Of a DNA stretch of 64,000 bases, positions 49,139 to 61,843 are shown one piece after another. This stretch comes from Azadirachta indica (taxonomy: Eukaryota > Streptophyta > Magnoliopsida > Sapindales > Meliaceae): assembly GCA_022749755.1 (NCBI GenBank), contig CM040447.1:7648545-7712544 (forward strand), written 5' to 3'. The notes under the pieces are model-generated. The model was not told the DNA's origin. It was given only the letters and a program-made list of their open reading frames with translations, and did no database searches. Made by a program: the position numbers and the translations under genes. Positions within the stretch are counted from its first letter, which is position 1, and the number at the start of each line of letters is the position of its first letter.

Positions 49139-49300
49139 TCATCAAATAGAAGCTACACAATTTTGAACCTTCAACAAATTAATGCAAACATTTTTCAGTA
49201 TTAAAAAAAAAAAAAATCTTTTCCTCCCCAAATTACAGTGAAGGGTAGAAAAGACTTTCTATTTTTCTTTTCTATTCTCACTTGTACTGACCAAAATATA

Positions 49301-49320
49301 GGGTAGGGTAGGGTAGGGTA
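49301..49320. repeat. GGGTA microsatellite
   Basis: Four perfect GGGTA units (equivalently TAGGG), which differ from the usual plant telomere unit TTTAGGG by lacking two T residues. Most likely an ordinary minisatellite, in the 3' flank of the CD2BP2-like gene. Confidence 0.85.
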
Positions 49321-49560
49321 GAAAAACTGAAGCAGCATGCAAAGAATTAAAATCTTCCTTCTAACAGAGAGGAATTTCAACATCAGGACAAAATTAATTA
49401 CAGTAGGATGTTGAGATAAACCAGAATTATTTGAGCAAGAAGAATCTACAGTGATGGTTGTTAGCTTTTCAATCAGACAAAAAGGCTTGCACATTTAATT
49501 TCTAGAGTTACAAGTCATTCTGTTGTCTGTACAAATATCGAAAGCTACGACTGTAAAACC

Positions 49561-52500
49561 TCAGTTTGCACTGGATGCAACTTCCTTCACTTCTTCGTAT
49601 GCACCAGTCTCCTCGTTGAATGAGTACCTATATGCAAATCATTTTTCATTATAACAGAATTATTAAATTACAAGGCATGGAGGCTTGTAACCAAATACCC
49701 TACAGACAATAAATATCTGGTCCAAGGACTAAATAAGCAATTTGCCGACTTGTGAAAGATTCACAAGTGGTTTTGCTTTCTGCATTTTAAGTCCAGTGCC
49801 AAAACAGGATCGTGCACGCAAACAACGAGTAATGATATATTTCTATTTAAAAATGTTTTACTATCTCAATCAATCGCATTGATGAAGTAGATAATTGTTT
49901 CTGTCGAGTTTCCCTTCCTTATCATATAAAACTATTGGAGGACTGCTTGCTAACACAAACGGCCAATTTCAGAGCCAACTCAGCACTTTCTGTGAAGCAG
50001 TAAGAATGTAGAAGTTCCAAGCAAAAAGATTAATGAAGCTGAAAATTTATGTAAAAGAGAATATGCCAGCATACCATTGCCCTGAAGCTGCTGAGCAATA
50101 TAGTCCAGTAGACGGATCATAATAATAGCCCAAACTGCTGCTGTAATAGTACCTGAAGGCAGAAAATATCTACAATGATTAGTTAACTTATAACAAAAAG
50201 GGTAAAAGGTTGATCACTGTAAAAGAAAAATTGTCAAAAAACTGCATAAAAAATCTCCATTTTACGCAAGTAAAAAAGAGAGCGAGAGAGAATACCCAGA
50301 AGACTCATCATATATATAATCATTTTGCAAAGATCCACCTACACATGCAGAATCACAAGGCATAAGAAAAAAAAGTCTATACAATGAATATCCTAATGCA
50401 TCCAAAATTATCAATCCAAGATAGAGCCTACTATCAGAAGCTGTGTCAAGAGCATCTGACGATGGTTGGCTGACTGCATTTGAAGTAGTACCCGAAACTG
50501 TGTTAAGCCCATCACTAGATGGTTTGGCACTAGCATCTTCATCATCATCTGCAAACATATCGTATGCATCATCGGCATCAGGTGCTGTTTCAGTATCGGT
50601 TGCATTTGCAGTTAACTTTTCTGTTGCAGAGTCAGAATGCAGCGCAGAAGCAGATCCAGGATCAGTTGCATCAGAAAACAAGTAATTCTCTGCATTTGAA
50701 TTAGAGTTCCCCTGTCCAAAACTCACAGCTGTACCCTTTCCCCTTGACTGAGCTAACCTCTCATATCCTTCTGTATTTTTAAACAAGGAAAAAAAGTATA
50801 AGCACTCGAAATGTCTATCCCACTCTGCTTACATATAAATGTGAAAAAGGAAAACAGTTTGCAGAAATGACTTCTCTTCAGAGAAGAGTCAATCACACGC
50901 ATCATTAAAAGCACTAAAAAAGAAAAGAAAAATCATTTATCTAATCTAACAGCAGCAATAATCCACGCAACCAGAGTTAAACTGAGCTCAATCTTATTGT
51001 CAGATTCCATACGGGAATGCAACCTCCTTTCACTATAAATGCACAAACAGAACCATATAGTCATTATCCCAACAGGCACCCAACAATACAACAACAATAA
51101 CTACACCCAGGAGTAGATGAACATCCATTCATATATCTAACAGAACATGACTGGTGGGAACAAAATATTAGGATAAAAACACAAGATAAAGATGATGGTA
51201 TTTAATTACGGCACCAACCTGCCTCACGCTCAAAAGTCTCCTGATTCTCGTTATACACATCTGCACAACAAAATTCAAATCAGGTAAGTAACATGACTAA
51301 AAGAATGGAACACAAGACCTAATTTTAAGTCACTAAACTTTATTTTTTCTTATAAAAAAGAAACCTTTGTGGCTTACACATATAAAATTTATGCTGAGAT
51401 AGTAAAGACATGCAACTGCCTCATGTATGATTTTGGGTTTTCCGTTACATATCTTCTCCAAGATTCATTATTTGACTTTTTGGGGGCATAAAGCTAGATA
51501 TTGTACTTCATATCGTAACTGTAAAAAAGGCCTAGCTGATCTTTCTTTATTTTTCTCGACACTGTAACTACAAGTATCCTAATTTCCTAGGACTTGCAGA
51601 ATGGACATTAAACCAAAAAAAAAAATCTCCCAAGCCCACATTGATTTTGAGAATGTACAGACTGCTAGAAGGACTAGTATGCATATGCATCACAGATGCA
51701 CAGAGACTGATATCAAAATTGAACGTGTCAGGTCAGAACAAAACTAACAAAAGCCCAGGGAAATGGGGTGCACTTACTATATTCTCCATTCTCTTCCATC
51801 AGCTTCATGGCATCCTCAGTTAGCTGGTCAAATACATGCTTTGTCTCCGCTGACATCTTTTCCTTCTTGTTAGTTGTTCCCTTCAACCTTCTCAAAGCTT
51901 GTGTAACCTGTCAGACAAGCAGACAGATTTCAAAAATCTATGCAAATGCAGGGGGGTATCTCCTATGTATGAACAGAATGGATGTATAGATGCATGTATG
52001 AAATAAAACAAATTGATGCATGGTATTTCACGTGCCAGATCACAAAATCACGAGGCCTAGACAAACAAATTTGCAATGCAACAGCCCAGTTGAAAGCAAT
52101 TAAAAACTGTTCATAATTGATGATTTTTTTCTTGTATCTTTTTTTTTTTTGGGTGTGTGTGAAAGGAATTGATGATTATCATTTCAAAAGAACCATGAAA
52201 CCTAAATAAAACTTTAAACATAAAGTTAGAAACTATCTGTGCTTACTGTTTCTCCTGGCTCAAGCACATTGGCAATACGCCTCTTAATAACTCCAAGTTC
52301 TTCAGAAGAAAGGTCGAGACTATCATCTTCATTATCAACATCCTTATTGTGATTTACAGCAGTACCAACAAATCTTTGATCAACTTCAAGATTATCCAGC
52401 CATGCATCCTGCATAAATTCATATTAAAGATACGTACAAGTAGAATTCTAAGCATAAAATGAACATCAAAAACAAATACATTTACCTTGATTTCATTTTC

Positions 52501-54357
52501 ATTGATGTATTCAACAAAATTTCCCTCTGCATCAAAATAACCTTCTTCTCTCTCCTTTTCCAGATTAAAGGGTTCAATCTGAATGCCATCATCAACAAAA
52601 TTTTCATTACCCTGTCAAAAAGAAATTTCCCCATCATTGTCTATCCTTGAACCAATAATTGGAAACTCTGGCAATAATCTTCACTGTAAAAGTTGCTTCA
52701 AACTTAGCAAAGAACTATTCCAAACAAAACACGCTGAATGAACAAGAATACTTAGTCCAATAGATGACCATGAAATTTATAGACTTTAAGAACAAGCAAC
52801 AAACCTCAATGTGAAAAAACTGATGATATTTGATTTACCACACTCTACACGAGGATATGTGCTATTTGGTCAGTAGAAATGACTGGATGAAAACTTAATA
52901 GGAGGAGGTAAAAAAGGGCTAATTAAAAATGACAAACACACAGAAGTGAGAAGTCAGCAACTTCAGAAGAGTGCTGATTCATGAGACAGTAAACAAGCTT
53001 CAATTTTCAGGCTGACTTAGATTGGGAGCCATACAGACTAATTTAGTAGTAGCATTGAAAAAGACGAAAAGTGCCACAAATAATGAAAACATAACAACAG
53101 AATCAGCAATATATGTACTTTAATAAAACAATACGAAAAAAATATTTGGTGCTAACGACTTATATTAAACTCCTTTGAAAATAGAAAACATACATTCTAG
53201 TGTGTGCACGTGCGTGTGCAAACGTATTGCTAAGAATCAAGAGACTTCTATTAAATACGTTTTTCTTAACATAAATCAAACTTAAATGCATACAATTGGA
53301 AACTATAAGGTTAATATCATGAATATTTACCTAGTACGCCTAGTAACACGAGTACAGCAGAAGATTTGAGTTATCAAAAGATAAAGTACTTTGTCATGCT
53401 GTTACAGAAACTAACCAAACCTCTACTATGATTTACTGTTGTCAGACCGTTCTGTATTTTATTATTTAGACCATTATAACATTTCCCAGAGAGTAATATG
53501 TAGTGGAAAAACAAACCTCGTAAGTCACTTCAGCTGCAGTGATATCATTCACAATGCCTCCGCTTTCTTCACTAAAGAGCTCAAAAGTCATTTGACTCCG
53601 GCGTTTCGCACGTTCTGTGGCAGCAAGGTGGGGATTCTTCAAGTCCGCTGGGCCATCATCGGCATCATCTTTGACCATATCAACCGCTTCATTCCCAGGC
53701 TTCAACTTCTTACCCTTGGGAAATCTAACTCTTTTCTGCCTGTAAAATTAAAACCAAATACCATCACTTACTAAGTGGAAATCCAACATTCACAACTAAA
53801 GAAAGGCATCTATTCAACTTAATACTAAAAATGTTTAACCATGAAAATTTCAATCTTTTTCTTGCCCGCAAAACTAAAAGCAAATACTTTCATAAACTAA
53901 GCAGAACCCTAAACTCACAAGCAAGGAAAATCAGCTTTGCCAACCTAAATGCAAGCAAATCTATCATTCATTAAAAAAAAAAAAGTGGGGAAGAAAAAAT
54001 TGAATTTCATTGTGACACCTGGATTTCATAGTTTCCTTGGATATAAAAGAAAAAAATTCTCGGCAACATTTCAATCCAAACTAAGCCTTTCAAATTGGTA
54101 ACAACACCAGGAAATCAAAATTTCCCGGAAAATAAAGTTTCCCCAAGAAAATTTTTAACCCAAAGTAATCATGAACTTGAATTAAAGGCTTTTTAACAAT
54201 TTGAAAAGCTCTATTTCACCAAATATAAAAGAATATTACCTAATAAACCTTAAAAAAAAGCTTGAAAATAAGAGAAAAGAATAGGGTTTTACATAGGTTG
54301 CTTTGTGGAATCTTCGTCTTCAAAAAACGAGCGCTTACGAGACGATTTCTGCTCCAT
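49561..54357 (-). CDS. CD2BP2/LIN1-like spliceosomal protein with C-terminal OCRE-like domain
   Basis: Seen: ten exons on the minus strand, 54293-54357, 53517-53739, 52486-52611, 52247-52408, 51778-51907, 51219-51260, 50432-50770, 50296-50338, 50075-50152 and 49561-49627, coding for 424 residues. Order: basic N terminus (KSSRKRSFFEDEDSTKQPMQ), KRVRFPKGKKLKPGNEAVDM, an acidic TFELFSEESGGIVNDITA block, a GYFDAEGNFVEYINENEIKDAWLDNL block and an EDAMKLMEENGEYNVY block. A long acidic, Ser/Thr-rich linker follows, then NDYIYDESSGYYYSSSLGYY and LYCSAASGQWYSYNEETGAY. Known: CD2BP2/LIN1 proteins contribute to U5 snRNP assembly. The N-terminal blocks match that family; the C-terminal aromatic repeats are typical of OCRE domains, where animal CD2BP2 has a GYF domain. 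Probably nuclear. Confidence 0.85.
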
Positions 54358-56077
54358 TAAAACAAAACCCTAGTAATTATTTAAAGAACACAATCAATTT
54401 CTCACAGAAGATCTTGAATCGAAATTCGTAGAAGCTTGTAATTCAAGACTTGGAATCGTGGAGGCGCAGAGAGGTAAAAACAAAAAGGTAGTCGGCGACT
54501 CGGCTTCGTTCGTCGTGTAATGCAGGCCCAGATAATTTTACCCGAACCGGATATCATTGGGCAGAAAATTAACTAAGCCCATTAAGATTTTGGCTCGAAA
54601 TTGTATTTTGGGGGCCAATAAATACATTCAGAAGATTACTATTGCAGCAAAAATTATCAAAAAAAAATTGAATAAAAATGACTTAATTTAGTTATTTTTC
54701 AAAAAAAAAAATTTTTGTTGAACTCTTTTAAATGATATAGTTTCTTAAAAAAATTGAGATATAAATATAAGCAATACTTAAAATAAAAATATTTATAAAA
54801 TTTGACAATCATTTTATATGTCTTAATTCAATATTCACAAAATATTTGGTTGATATAAGTTAGTTGTTATATAAATTACGATTAATATACCTTGATTTAG
54901 TATTAATTCTTTTTTTAGTGAGAAATCACATCACTAAAAGTATTCACAAAATATTTGGTTGATATAAGTTAGTTGTTACATAAATTACGATTAATGTATC
55001 TTGATTTAATATTAATTCTTCTTTTTTATTGAGAAATCTCATCATTAAAACACTAAAATTTTACTCTTTACTATTATTCAATTTTGAAATAATCTAATAA
55101 CATTAAGTGTTTCTAGACTACTTGAATAGCCCTAAAGTAGCAAAATAATAACATCGAAGAATATAGAAAAAATTTTCTAAAAAACATATTAACATTTCCT
55201 TCCTAATTAATAGTGAAAGAATAAGAAAAAAAATTAAGGATGATAATTAATAATTATAAATTATATCCTTATTTACAAAATATAAAAATTTGGGAACCCA
55301 AATACTGTCATTAATTTTATTATTTATAACTTTGGTTAATAACAAGGGTTTAAACATGGAGAATTAGAAAGGATATTCTAGAAAATTAAATAAAAAATAT
55401 TAATTAATTACATGGAACGAAGCCTAGAACATAATAAGACAATTCAAAACGGTCTAATGATTTATAAATAATTAATTTTGTGATAATGTCAGAAAAACCT
55501 AGAACTAGCCTGCCGAATCTTAAATAGAAAATTAAGTGAAAATTTATTAAAAAACAGTACAAATTTTTAAAAATAAATTAATTTACTTTACGTTAATTAA
55601 TCAATATCATATTTCTTCTGGTGGCAGAGTGCACTATTAATTTCAGCATATTTATTTTTTCAAGATAATATATCAAAATTTAAATATAAGTTTTTAAATA
55701 TTTTTCAAAACAAGGATATTTAGTTTCAAATTACGTATACAACATATTTATATTGTACAAGTTTTATGGTTACTCTTTTCATCGTTTTTTTTTTTATGAT
55801 ATTATATTTAAGAAAGAATTTTTTTTCTTTTTAAAAAGAAAAAGAAATCATAAAGTTGCGTAATTTCTGCAATATATAATTAATTAGTCATCTTAAACTT
55901 GGAATATCTTGTTCTAAACATAATTCTTATATCACCATCTTGGATTTACCGATCAAACTTCCATGCATTCAAATTCTCATCCAAACATTCTAACAATTCT
56001 CATCTTCTCCATTCAATCTCCAGAAAATTCCCACCAAAAAGAAAAAAAAAATCCAATATCTTCTATAACTCTCAGCT
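54358..56077. other. Promoter region of CD2BP2-like gene and ascorbate oxidase copy 2 upstream DNA
   Basis: The two genes are divergent here. AT-rich throughout, with a two-copy tandem repeat at 54832-55050. No TATA box could be assigned with confidence. Confidence 0.5.
54832..55050. repeat. Tandem duplication, period 109 bp, two copies
   Basis: TATTCACAAAATATTTGGTT at 54832 recurs from 54941; both copies continue GATATAAGTTAGTTGTTA and AAATTACGATTAAT, with few differences, so the event is recent compared with the other repeats here. Confidence 0.85.
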
Positions 56078-58525
56078 ATGACTGCTGAGCTTCTGCAATC
56101 CAGAAAATCCGTATTCTCAGTGCGGGCTTTATCCGTCGTCATTGCCGTCGTCTCGTCGGAGGAGGCTAGAGTTCAAAACTTAACGTGGGAGATTTCATAT
56201 CAGTACAAATATCTTGACTGCTACAAGAAACTTGCTATTGCCATTAATGGAATGACTCCAGGGCCTGTAATTTCTGCAACAGAAGGTGATACGATTGTTG
56301 TCAATGTTGTCAACAATTTGCTGATGGAAAATGTTGCAATACACTGGCATGGAATCCGACAGGTAGAATCAAATGCTTGGTTAATTTATTTTCTTTCTTC
56401 TTTTCTTTTCCTTAAAGTTATGATGGTGTAGTACTGTACTAGAATTCTTTTCTTGTTTTGTTCCAAGAGATTTGGTATCCATGCTCCACTTTAGTATTTC
56501 AAAGTTCTAGGACGTAAATTCTGTATTTCAGTATATACGATATTAAGGCATTAATATTAATGTTGTTTAATTTTTAAATTTTCATAAACAAAAGGGTATA
56601 TTTTGTTCTTTTCAAAATATATACGTTTATGACTTTTCCTCCCAATGATTCAAATATTTTTTAATGCTTAATGATGGATTAGGAATGTTTGTGTTATAAA
56701 CAGATAAATTATGCATTTATTTGTAAACTATAAGAGTTTAGGGATTTTGTATGTTATTATCCCACCCGAAGCAATTTATTTAATTTCTTTTATTTTCTAT
56801 TTTTTTCTTAACCAACTTTGCGATTAATGGTAGCTTGGAACACCATGGAGTGATGGAACAGATGGGGTGTCTCAATGTGGAATAATGCCTAGTGACACTT
56901 TCACTTATAAATTTATTGTCGACAAGGTAAGTGAAAATTTTTACAATTTCATATTAGGTGGGAATCTTATTTCTAACTCTATTTTTGAATTTATGAAACG
57001 AAACATAACATCTAGTCATCATTTTAATAAGCTAAATTTTTTAATTAAGTAATTAAAATAGTTCTTTTCTTGCAGGCAGGGACATAGGACTTATTAAAAT
57101 TACTTGGATGTTGATAAAAAAATTGACATTTTGCGAAAAGACAGTTTACTTGCAGATTCAGCTTCTACATTATGCTATTTATAGCTTAATTTCTCGGCTA
57201 ATTTTGTTTCAAATTTTCAGTCACTTCTGATAAACGGAAGAGGAAGATATGATTGTGCAAACTTGGATTCCACTGTTTGTAATACAACAAATCCGGAATG
57301 TCTCCCCTCTTCACTCACTGTAGTCCCTGGAAAGACATACAGAATAAGGATAGCAAGCTTGACTTTGTTGTCTTCTCCTAGTTTCTTTTCTCTTACACAA
57401 TCACAAGTTTAAGAAGGATTACATTAACTTATGTCCTACTAAAAGTGCTTTTGAGAGATTGATAGATGCCCACTAAAGTTCAAGAAAAAGATAGATATCC
57501 CATCAGTTTAAAGCATTCGATAGTTGCTCCTCCAGTTTTCTTAAAAAAGAAGCTCTTGAAAATTCCAAACTTATTTTTCAGGGCCATAGTATGCTTGTAG
57601 TTGAAGCAGATGGAAACTATGTGGAGCCATTTGTGACACAAAACCTGTACATTTACTCGGGAGAAACTTACTCTGTTTTAGTGAAAGCTAACCTGTCCTC
57701 GTCGAGAAATTACTGGATCACGACGAATGTTGTCAGCAGAAAACCTGCAACTCCAATCGGCTTAGCAATTTTCAATTACTATCCCAATCATTTTTAAAAA
57801 ATATCCTTCCACAATTCCGCCGCCAGGTCCGCTGTGGAACGACACTGAATCCAGAAAAACCCAAAGTGCTTCCATAAAAGCGCACAAAGATCACATACAG
57901 ACTCCTCCAACCACTTCTGATAAACTGATTCTTCTTCTTAACACACAAAACATTATCCAGGGTCGCACTGTCTGGTCCCTGAACAACGTTTCTCACCCCT
58001 TACCAAGCACGCCTCATCTCTTTGCACTCAAGAAAAATTGGTCTGACGTTTTCGACCAGACGCCGGCGCCGGAAAGTTATGATCAGAACTATGATATTTA
58101 CAGCGTTGCTAATAACACTAATGCTACTTCCAGCTCGTCGATTTACAGGCTGACGTTTAATTCTACGGTGGACGTTATTTTACAGAATGCTAACACGATG
58201 ACCACGAATAACAGCGAAACGCATCCCTGGCAGCTTCAGGGGCACGATTCTGGGTGCTAGGATACGGCCGTGGGAAGTTTAATCCATTGACTGATACGCA
58301 GAAGTTTAATTTGGTTAATCCGACAATGAAGAACACTGTGGTTCTTCATCCCTATGGATGGACTGCATTGAGATTTCGAGCGGATAATCCTGGAGTCTGG
58401 ATTTTTCATTGCCATGTTGCTTGTTGGGAAGGATGGTGTTATTTGAATCGGGATCGGAGATGGAGGCGGAGCCGCCCCAGCAGAATATGGGATGTGGGAA
58501 AACGAAGAAATTGATGAAGCCGTAG
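56078..58525 (+). pseudogene. L-ascorbate oxidase pseudogene (cluster copy 2)
   Basis: Seen: exon 1 (56078-56362, including HWHG) and exon 2 (56834-56926) are intact and followed by good splice sites. Exon 3 keeps only about 11 bases after the acceptor at 57075, then TAG. Exon 4 (from 57221) is lost after IRIASLT near 57366. Exon 5 (from 57582) has a frameshift near 57785-57800, a one-base loss giving TAG at about 58258, and a deletion near 58415 that removes the last histidine ligand. The HPWHLH motif reads HPWQLQ, so two further copper ligands are gone. Very close to copy 3 on the opposite strand, especially in exon 5. Cannot make active oxidase; transcripts of the first exons are possible. 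Confidence 0.92.
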
Positions 58526-59413
58526 TTTAATTTGTATATGATGAAGCCATATTAATTAATTAAATATTGATTTGATTAACAATTGAGAAGCAAGTGGGCT
58601 TCTTCTTAAGTGTTTTGATTGTTTATACATTATAATTACTTGTTAAAATATTAATAAATTAGATGATTAATTAATTATTTAATTCAACAATTTAGGTTAA
58701 ATGAGAAAAGAGATTGATTGATTCGGACATTATCTAGTAACAAGATGAAAACTAAATAAAATTAAAAAACATAAAAAAGTAGTACTGTTACACATACAAA
58801 CCAATGATTTTTTTTTTGAAAAGATAAGGGGTGTTCCACACACAAACCAATCATTTTTTGTTTTAAAAAGATATGGGGTGAGCCGAGTTTTAAATCTTCT
58901 TTTGTTTATTAAATTCCCTTACCTTCCTCAGAGTATTGTTTCGAAGTCTGAACAGAGGGCAAACCAAGTAACGGTCTTAACCATCCAAACCAGTCCTTGG
59001 GGCAATGATTTCAGTTATAAGAAAAAGGGTTGTTTTCATTTTTGTTCTCTAATTTATTGATGTATATCAGATATGTCATCAATTTATTGGAAGTCATTAT
59101 TTCACCCCACATAATATAAAATGATTATTTTATCCTTATTTTTAATTAAAAATAAAAGAGATAACATAGTTTTTTAATCCTAAATTTTGACAAAATAATA
59201 AAATAGGACATATTTTGATTGATTTTAACAAAATAATGAAATGAAATCATTATAAAAAAAGGAAAATATGTTGAAAGAAGACTTGATCGCGTTAATTTAT
59301 TAACATTTTTTTCATAAATATTGCATACAAAGTAAAATGAAAACTACATTAATATTATGAGGCTTGATCACCTTAATTTATTATAATTTATTTTTCCCTA
59401 ATGCAACGGACAA
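58526..59413. other. Convergent spacer between ascorbate oxidase copies 2 and 3
   Basis: AT-rich, about 890 bp, with no gene. The two copies point toward each other here. Confidence 0.55.
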
Positions 59414-61843
59414 TTAGGGAGAAAATGAAGAAGGCTGCTGCATGATCAAGCTCTTGGTTTTCCCACAACCCATATTCTGCTGCGGCGGCTCCGCCACCAT
59501 TTCCGATCCCGATTCAAACAACACCATCATTCCCAACAAGAAATGAGGTTCAATATGGCAGTGAAAAATCCAGACTCCAGGATTATCTGCTCGAAATCTC
59601 AACGCAGTCCATCCGTAAGGATGAAGCGGCACAGTGTTCTTCATTATCGGATCAACCAAATTATACTTCTGCGTATCGGTGGACAGGTTAAACTTCCCGT
59701 CGCCGTATCCCAGAACCCAGAAATCGTGCCCGTGAAGATGCCAAGGATGCGTTTCGCTGTCATTATTGTTCATAGTGTTTGCATTCTGTAAGATAACATC
59801 CACCGTAGAGTTAAACTTCAGCCTGTAAATCGACGTGCTGGAAGTAGCATTAGTGTTATTAGCAACACTATAAATATCATATCCCTGATCATAACTTTCT
59901 GGCGCCGGCGTCTGATCGAAAACGTCAGTCCAGTTTTTCTTGAGTGCAATGAGATAGGGCGTGTCTGGCAGGGAGTGAGAAACGTTGTTCAGGGACCAGA
60001 CAGTTCGACCCTGGAAAGTGTTTTGTGTGTTGAGAAGCAGAATCGTTTTGTCAGAAGTGGTTGGAGGAGTCTGGATGTGATCTTTCTCTGCTTTTATGGA
60101 AGCACTTTGGGTTTTTCTTGATTCGGTGTCGTTCCAGAGCGGACCTGGTGGCGGAATTGTGGGAGGCTCATCCCCGGAAGGATTCGGAATGTAATTGAAA
60201 ATGGCTGAGCCGATTGGAGTTGCAGGTTTTCTGCTTACGACATTTGTCGTGATCCAGTAATTTCTGGACGAGCTCTGGTTGGCTGTTACTAATACAGAGT
60301 ATGTTTCTCCAGAGTAAATGTACAGGTTTTGTGTAGCAAATGGAGCCACGTAGTTTCCGTCTGCTTCAACTACGGTCATATTATGACCCTGCAGGAAAAG
60401 AAACCTTGGCAGTTAATTAAATTAATTGAAATTAATTAAAAATAATCTTTCTCAAACTTTTGATTAAGAGATAAGAAAATTAATTACCTCAATTTGGAAA
60501 CTAAGAGCAGACAGAGAAGTCAAGCTAGCGATTCTCAATCTGTAAGTTAATCCAGGGGACACGGTAAGGTTAGAACGGAGACATTGAGGATTTGTTGCAT
60601 TACAAACACTGGCGTCCAAGTTTGCACAATCGTATTTTCCTCTTCCATTTATCAAAAGTGACTGAAAATTTGACACAATGTTAACAAAAAAGAAACGAGT
60701 AATTAGCATGATTTAATTAATTGTATTCTTAGCTGGATGATGATGAAGCTTTGAGTTTGAAAATAAAATTGTTTACCTGAGGCTCTCCAATCCACTGATA
60801 AGGGATGGAAGTCAAGTTTGTGGCTTGTTCATAAGGACTTGAATGGTACCAATCACTCAAGACAATGCTATGCTCGCTATCGTACGTGAACGGCTCGCTT
60901 TCTCCTGCACGAGGGGATACTTTGATCATCCCGTACAATCCGGCTTCTCTTTGCATTCCATAGTGAGAATGGTACATGTACGTCCCCGCCTGCAACCGAA
61001 AGAATCAAATTTTAGTATCAGTTTGATCCAAAAATTTTGATTTTAATATTACCCTTACTAGTTATTTGATCTAAAAGTTTAAACTGGTCGATGATATTAA
61101 CATTTCTAATTAAGTTACGCCCGGTAAGAATATTCCTGCTTATATATAGCACTTTTAAATTCTCGATTTGAAACTATGCTATAATTATGTATCACAGTAA
61201 ACAATATTTGTTTCTTCAAATCTGCATTTTATAAAATGTGAACGTTTATATTAAGAATTTTCACACTAATAGAGAACGTCCAAATTTTGAATACTTACCT
61301 TATCAACAACAAATTGGTATGTGAAGGTGTCACCAGGCATTGTTGCACATTGAGTTACCCCATCTGTTCCATCACTCCACTGTGTTCCAATCTACCATCA
61401 ATCACGAATTGAAAAACAAAACGAAACAAAAATTAGAATATAAGTTGAATGAACGATCTACAGCTACTTACATCAATCTAATAAAATCATGGGGATATCA
61501 GAACTGTTAAAATTTAAAAAGAAAAGAAATTAAACCAAGTATGTGATGGCACCTGTCGGATTCCATGCCAATGTATTGCAACATTTTCCATCAACAAATT
61601 GTTGATAACATTGACAATAATTGTATCACCTTCAGTTGCAGAGATTTCAGGTCCTGGAGTCATTCCATTAATGGCAATAGCAAGTTTCTTGTAGCAGTCA
61701 AGATATTTGTACTGATATGAAATCTCCCACGTTAAATTGTGAACCACAGCCTCAGCCGACGACACAAGAAGGGAGCCGACGAGGCACAAAGTCAGCACCA
61801 TAGCCTGAGATTTTCTGCATTGCAGAAGAAGCTCATCAGCCAT
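59414..61843 (-). CDS. L-ascorbate oxidase-like multicopper oxidase (cluster copy 3)
   Basis: Seen: five exons on the minus strand, 61553-61843, 61299-61391, 60777-60989, 60488-60661 and 59414-60388, giving 581 residues with a hydrophobic signal region ([17 protein letters not shown]). Copper motifs HWHG (91-94), HSHYG (135-139), [10 protein letters not shown] (471-480) and [12 protein letters not shown] (533-544) are all complete, including the type-1 Cys and axial Met. Exon structure is identical to copy 1, with matching lengths of exons 2 and 3. The tail after MGCG is longer than in copy 1 and Ser/Pro-rich. Known: secreted, apoplastic ascorbate oxidation that influences redox state. TTTATAC and TATAAATA upstream (61911-61918) suggest an active promoter. 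Inferred: the functional partner of pseudogene copy 2. Confidence 0.92.

Larger units (their letters stand above)
45950..49560. other. AT-rich intergenic DNA between ascorbate oxidase copy 1 and the CD2BP2-like gene
   Basis: About 3.6 kb of AT-rich sequence. It holds a tandem duplication (48782-49023), a W-box cluster and a TAGGG repeat near the 3' end of the CD2BP2-like gene. No credible reading frame; several short open frames on either strand show no family resemblance. Confidence 0.5.

Noticed and set aside
48974..49204. Short plus-strand frame starting MANKLSGPEEAS.
   Set aside because: It is the second copy of a tandem duplication; the equivalent frame in the first copy is broken, and the C-terminal part is simple FDFDFDLQ repeat.
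49301..49320. Interstitial telomeric repeat.
   Set aside because: The unit is TAGGG rather than the plant TTTAGGG, and there are only four copies; a simple microsatellite explains it.
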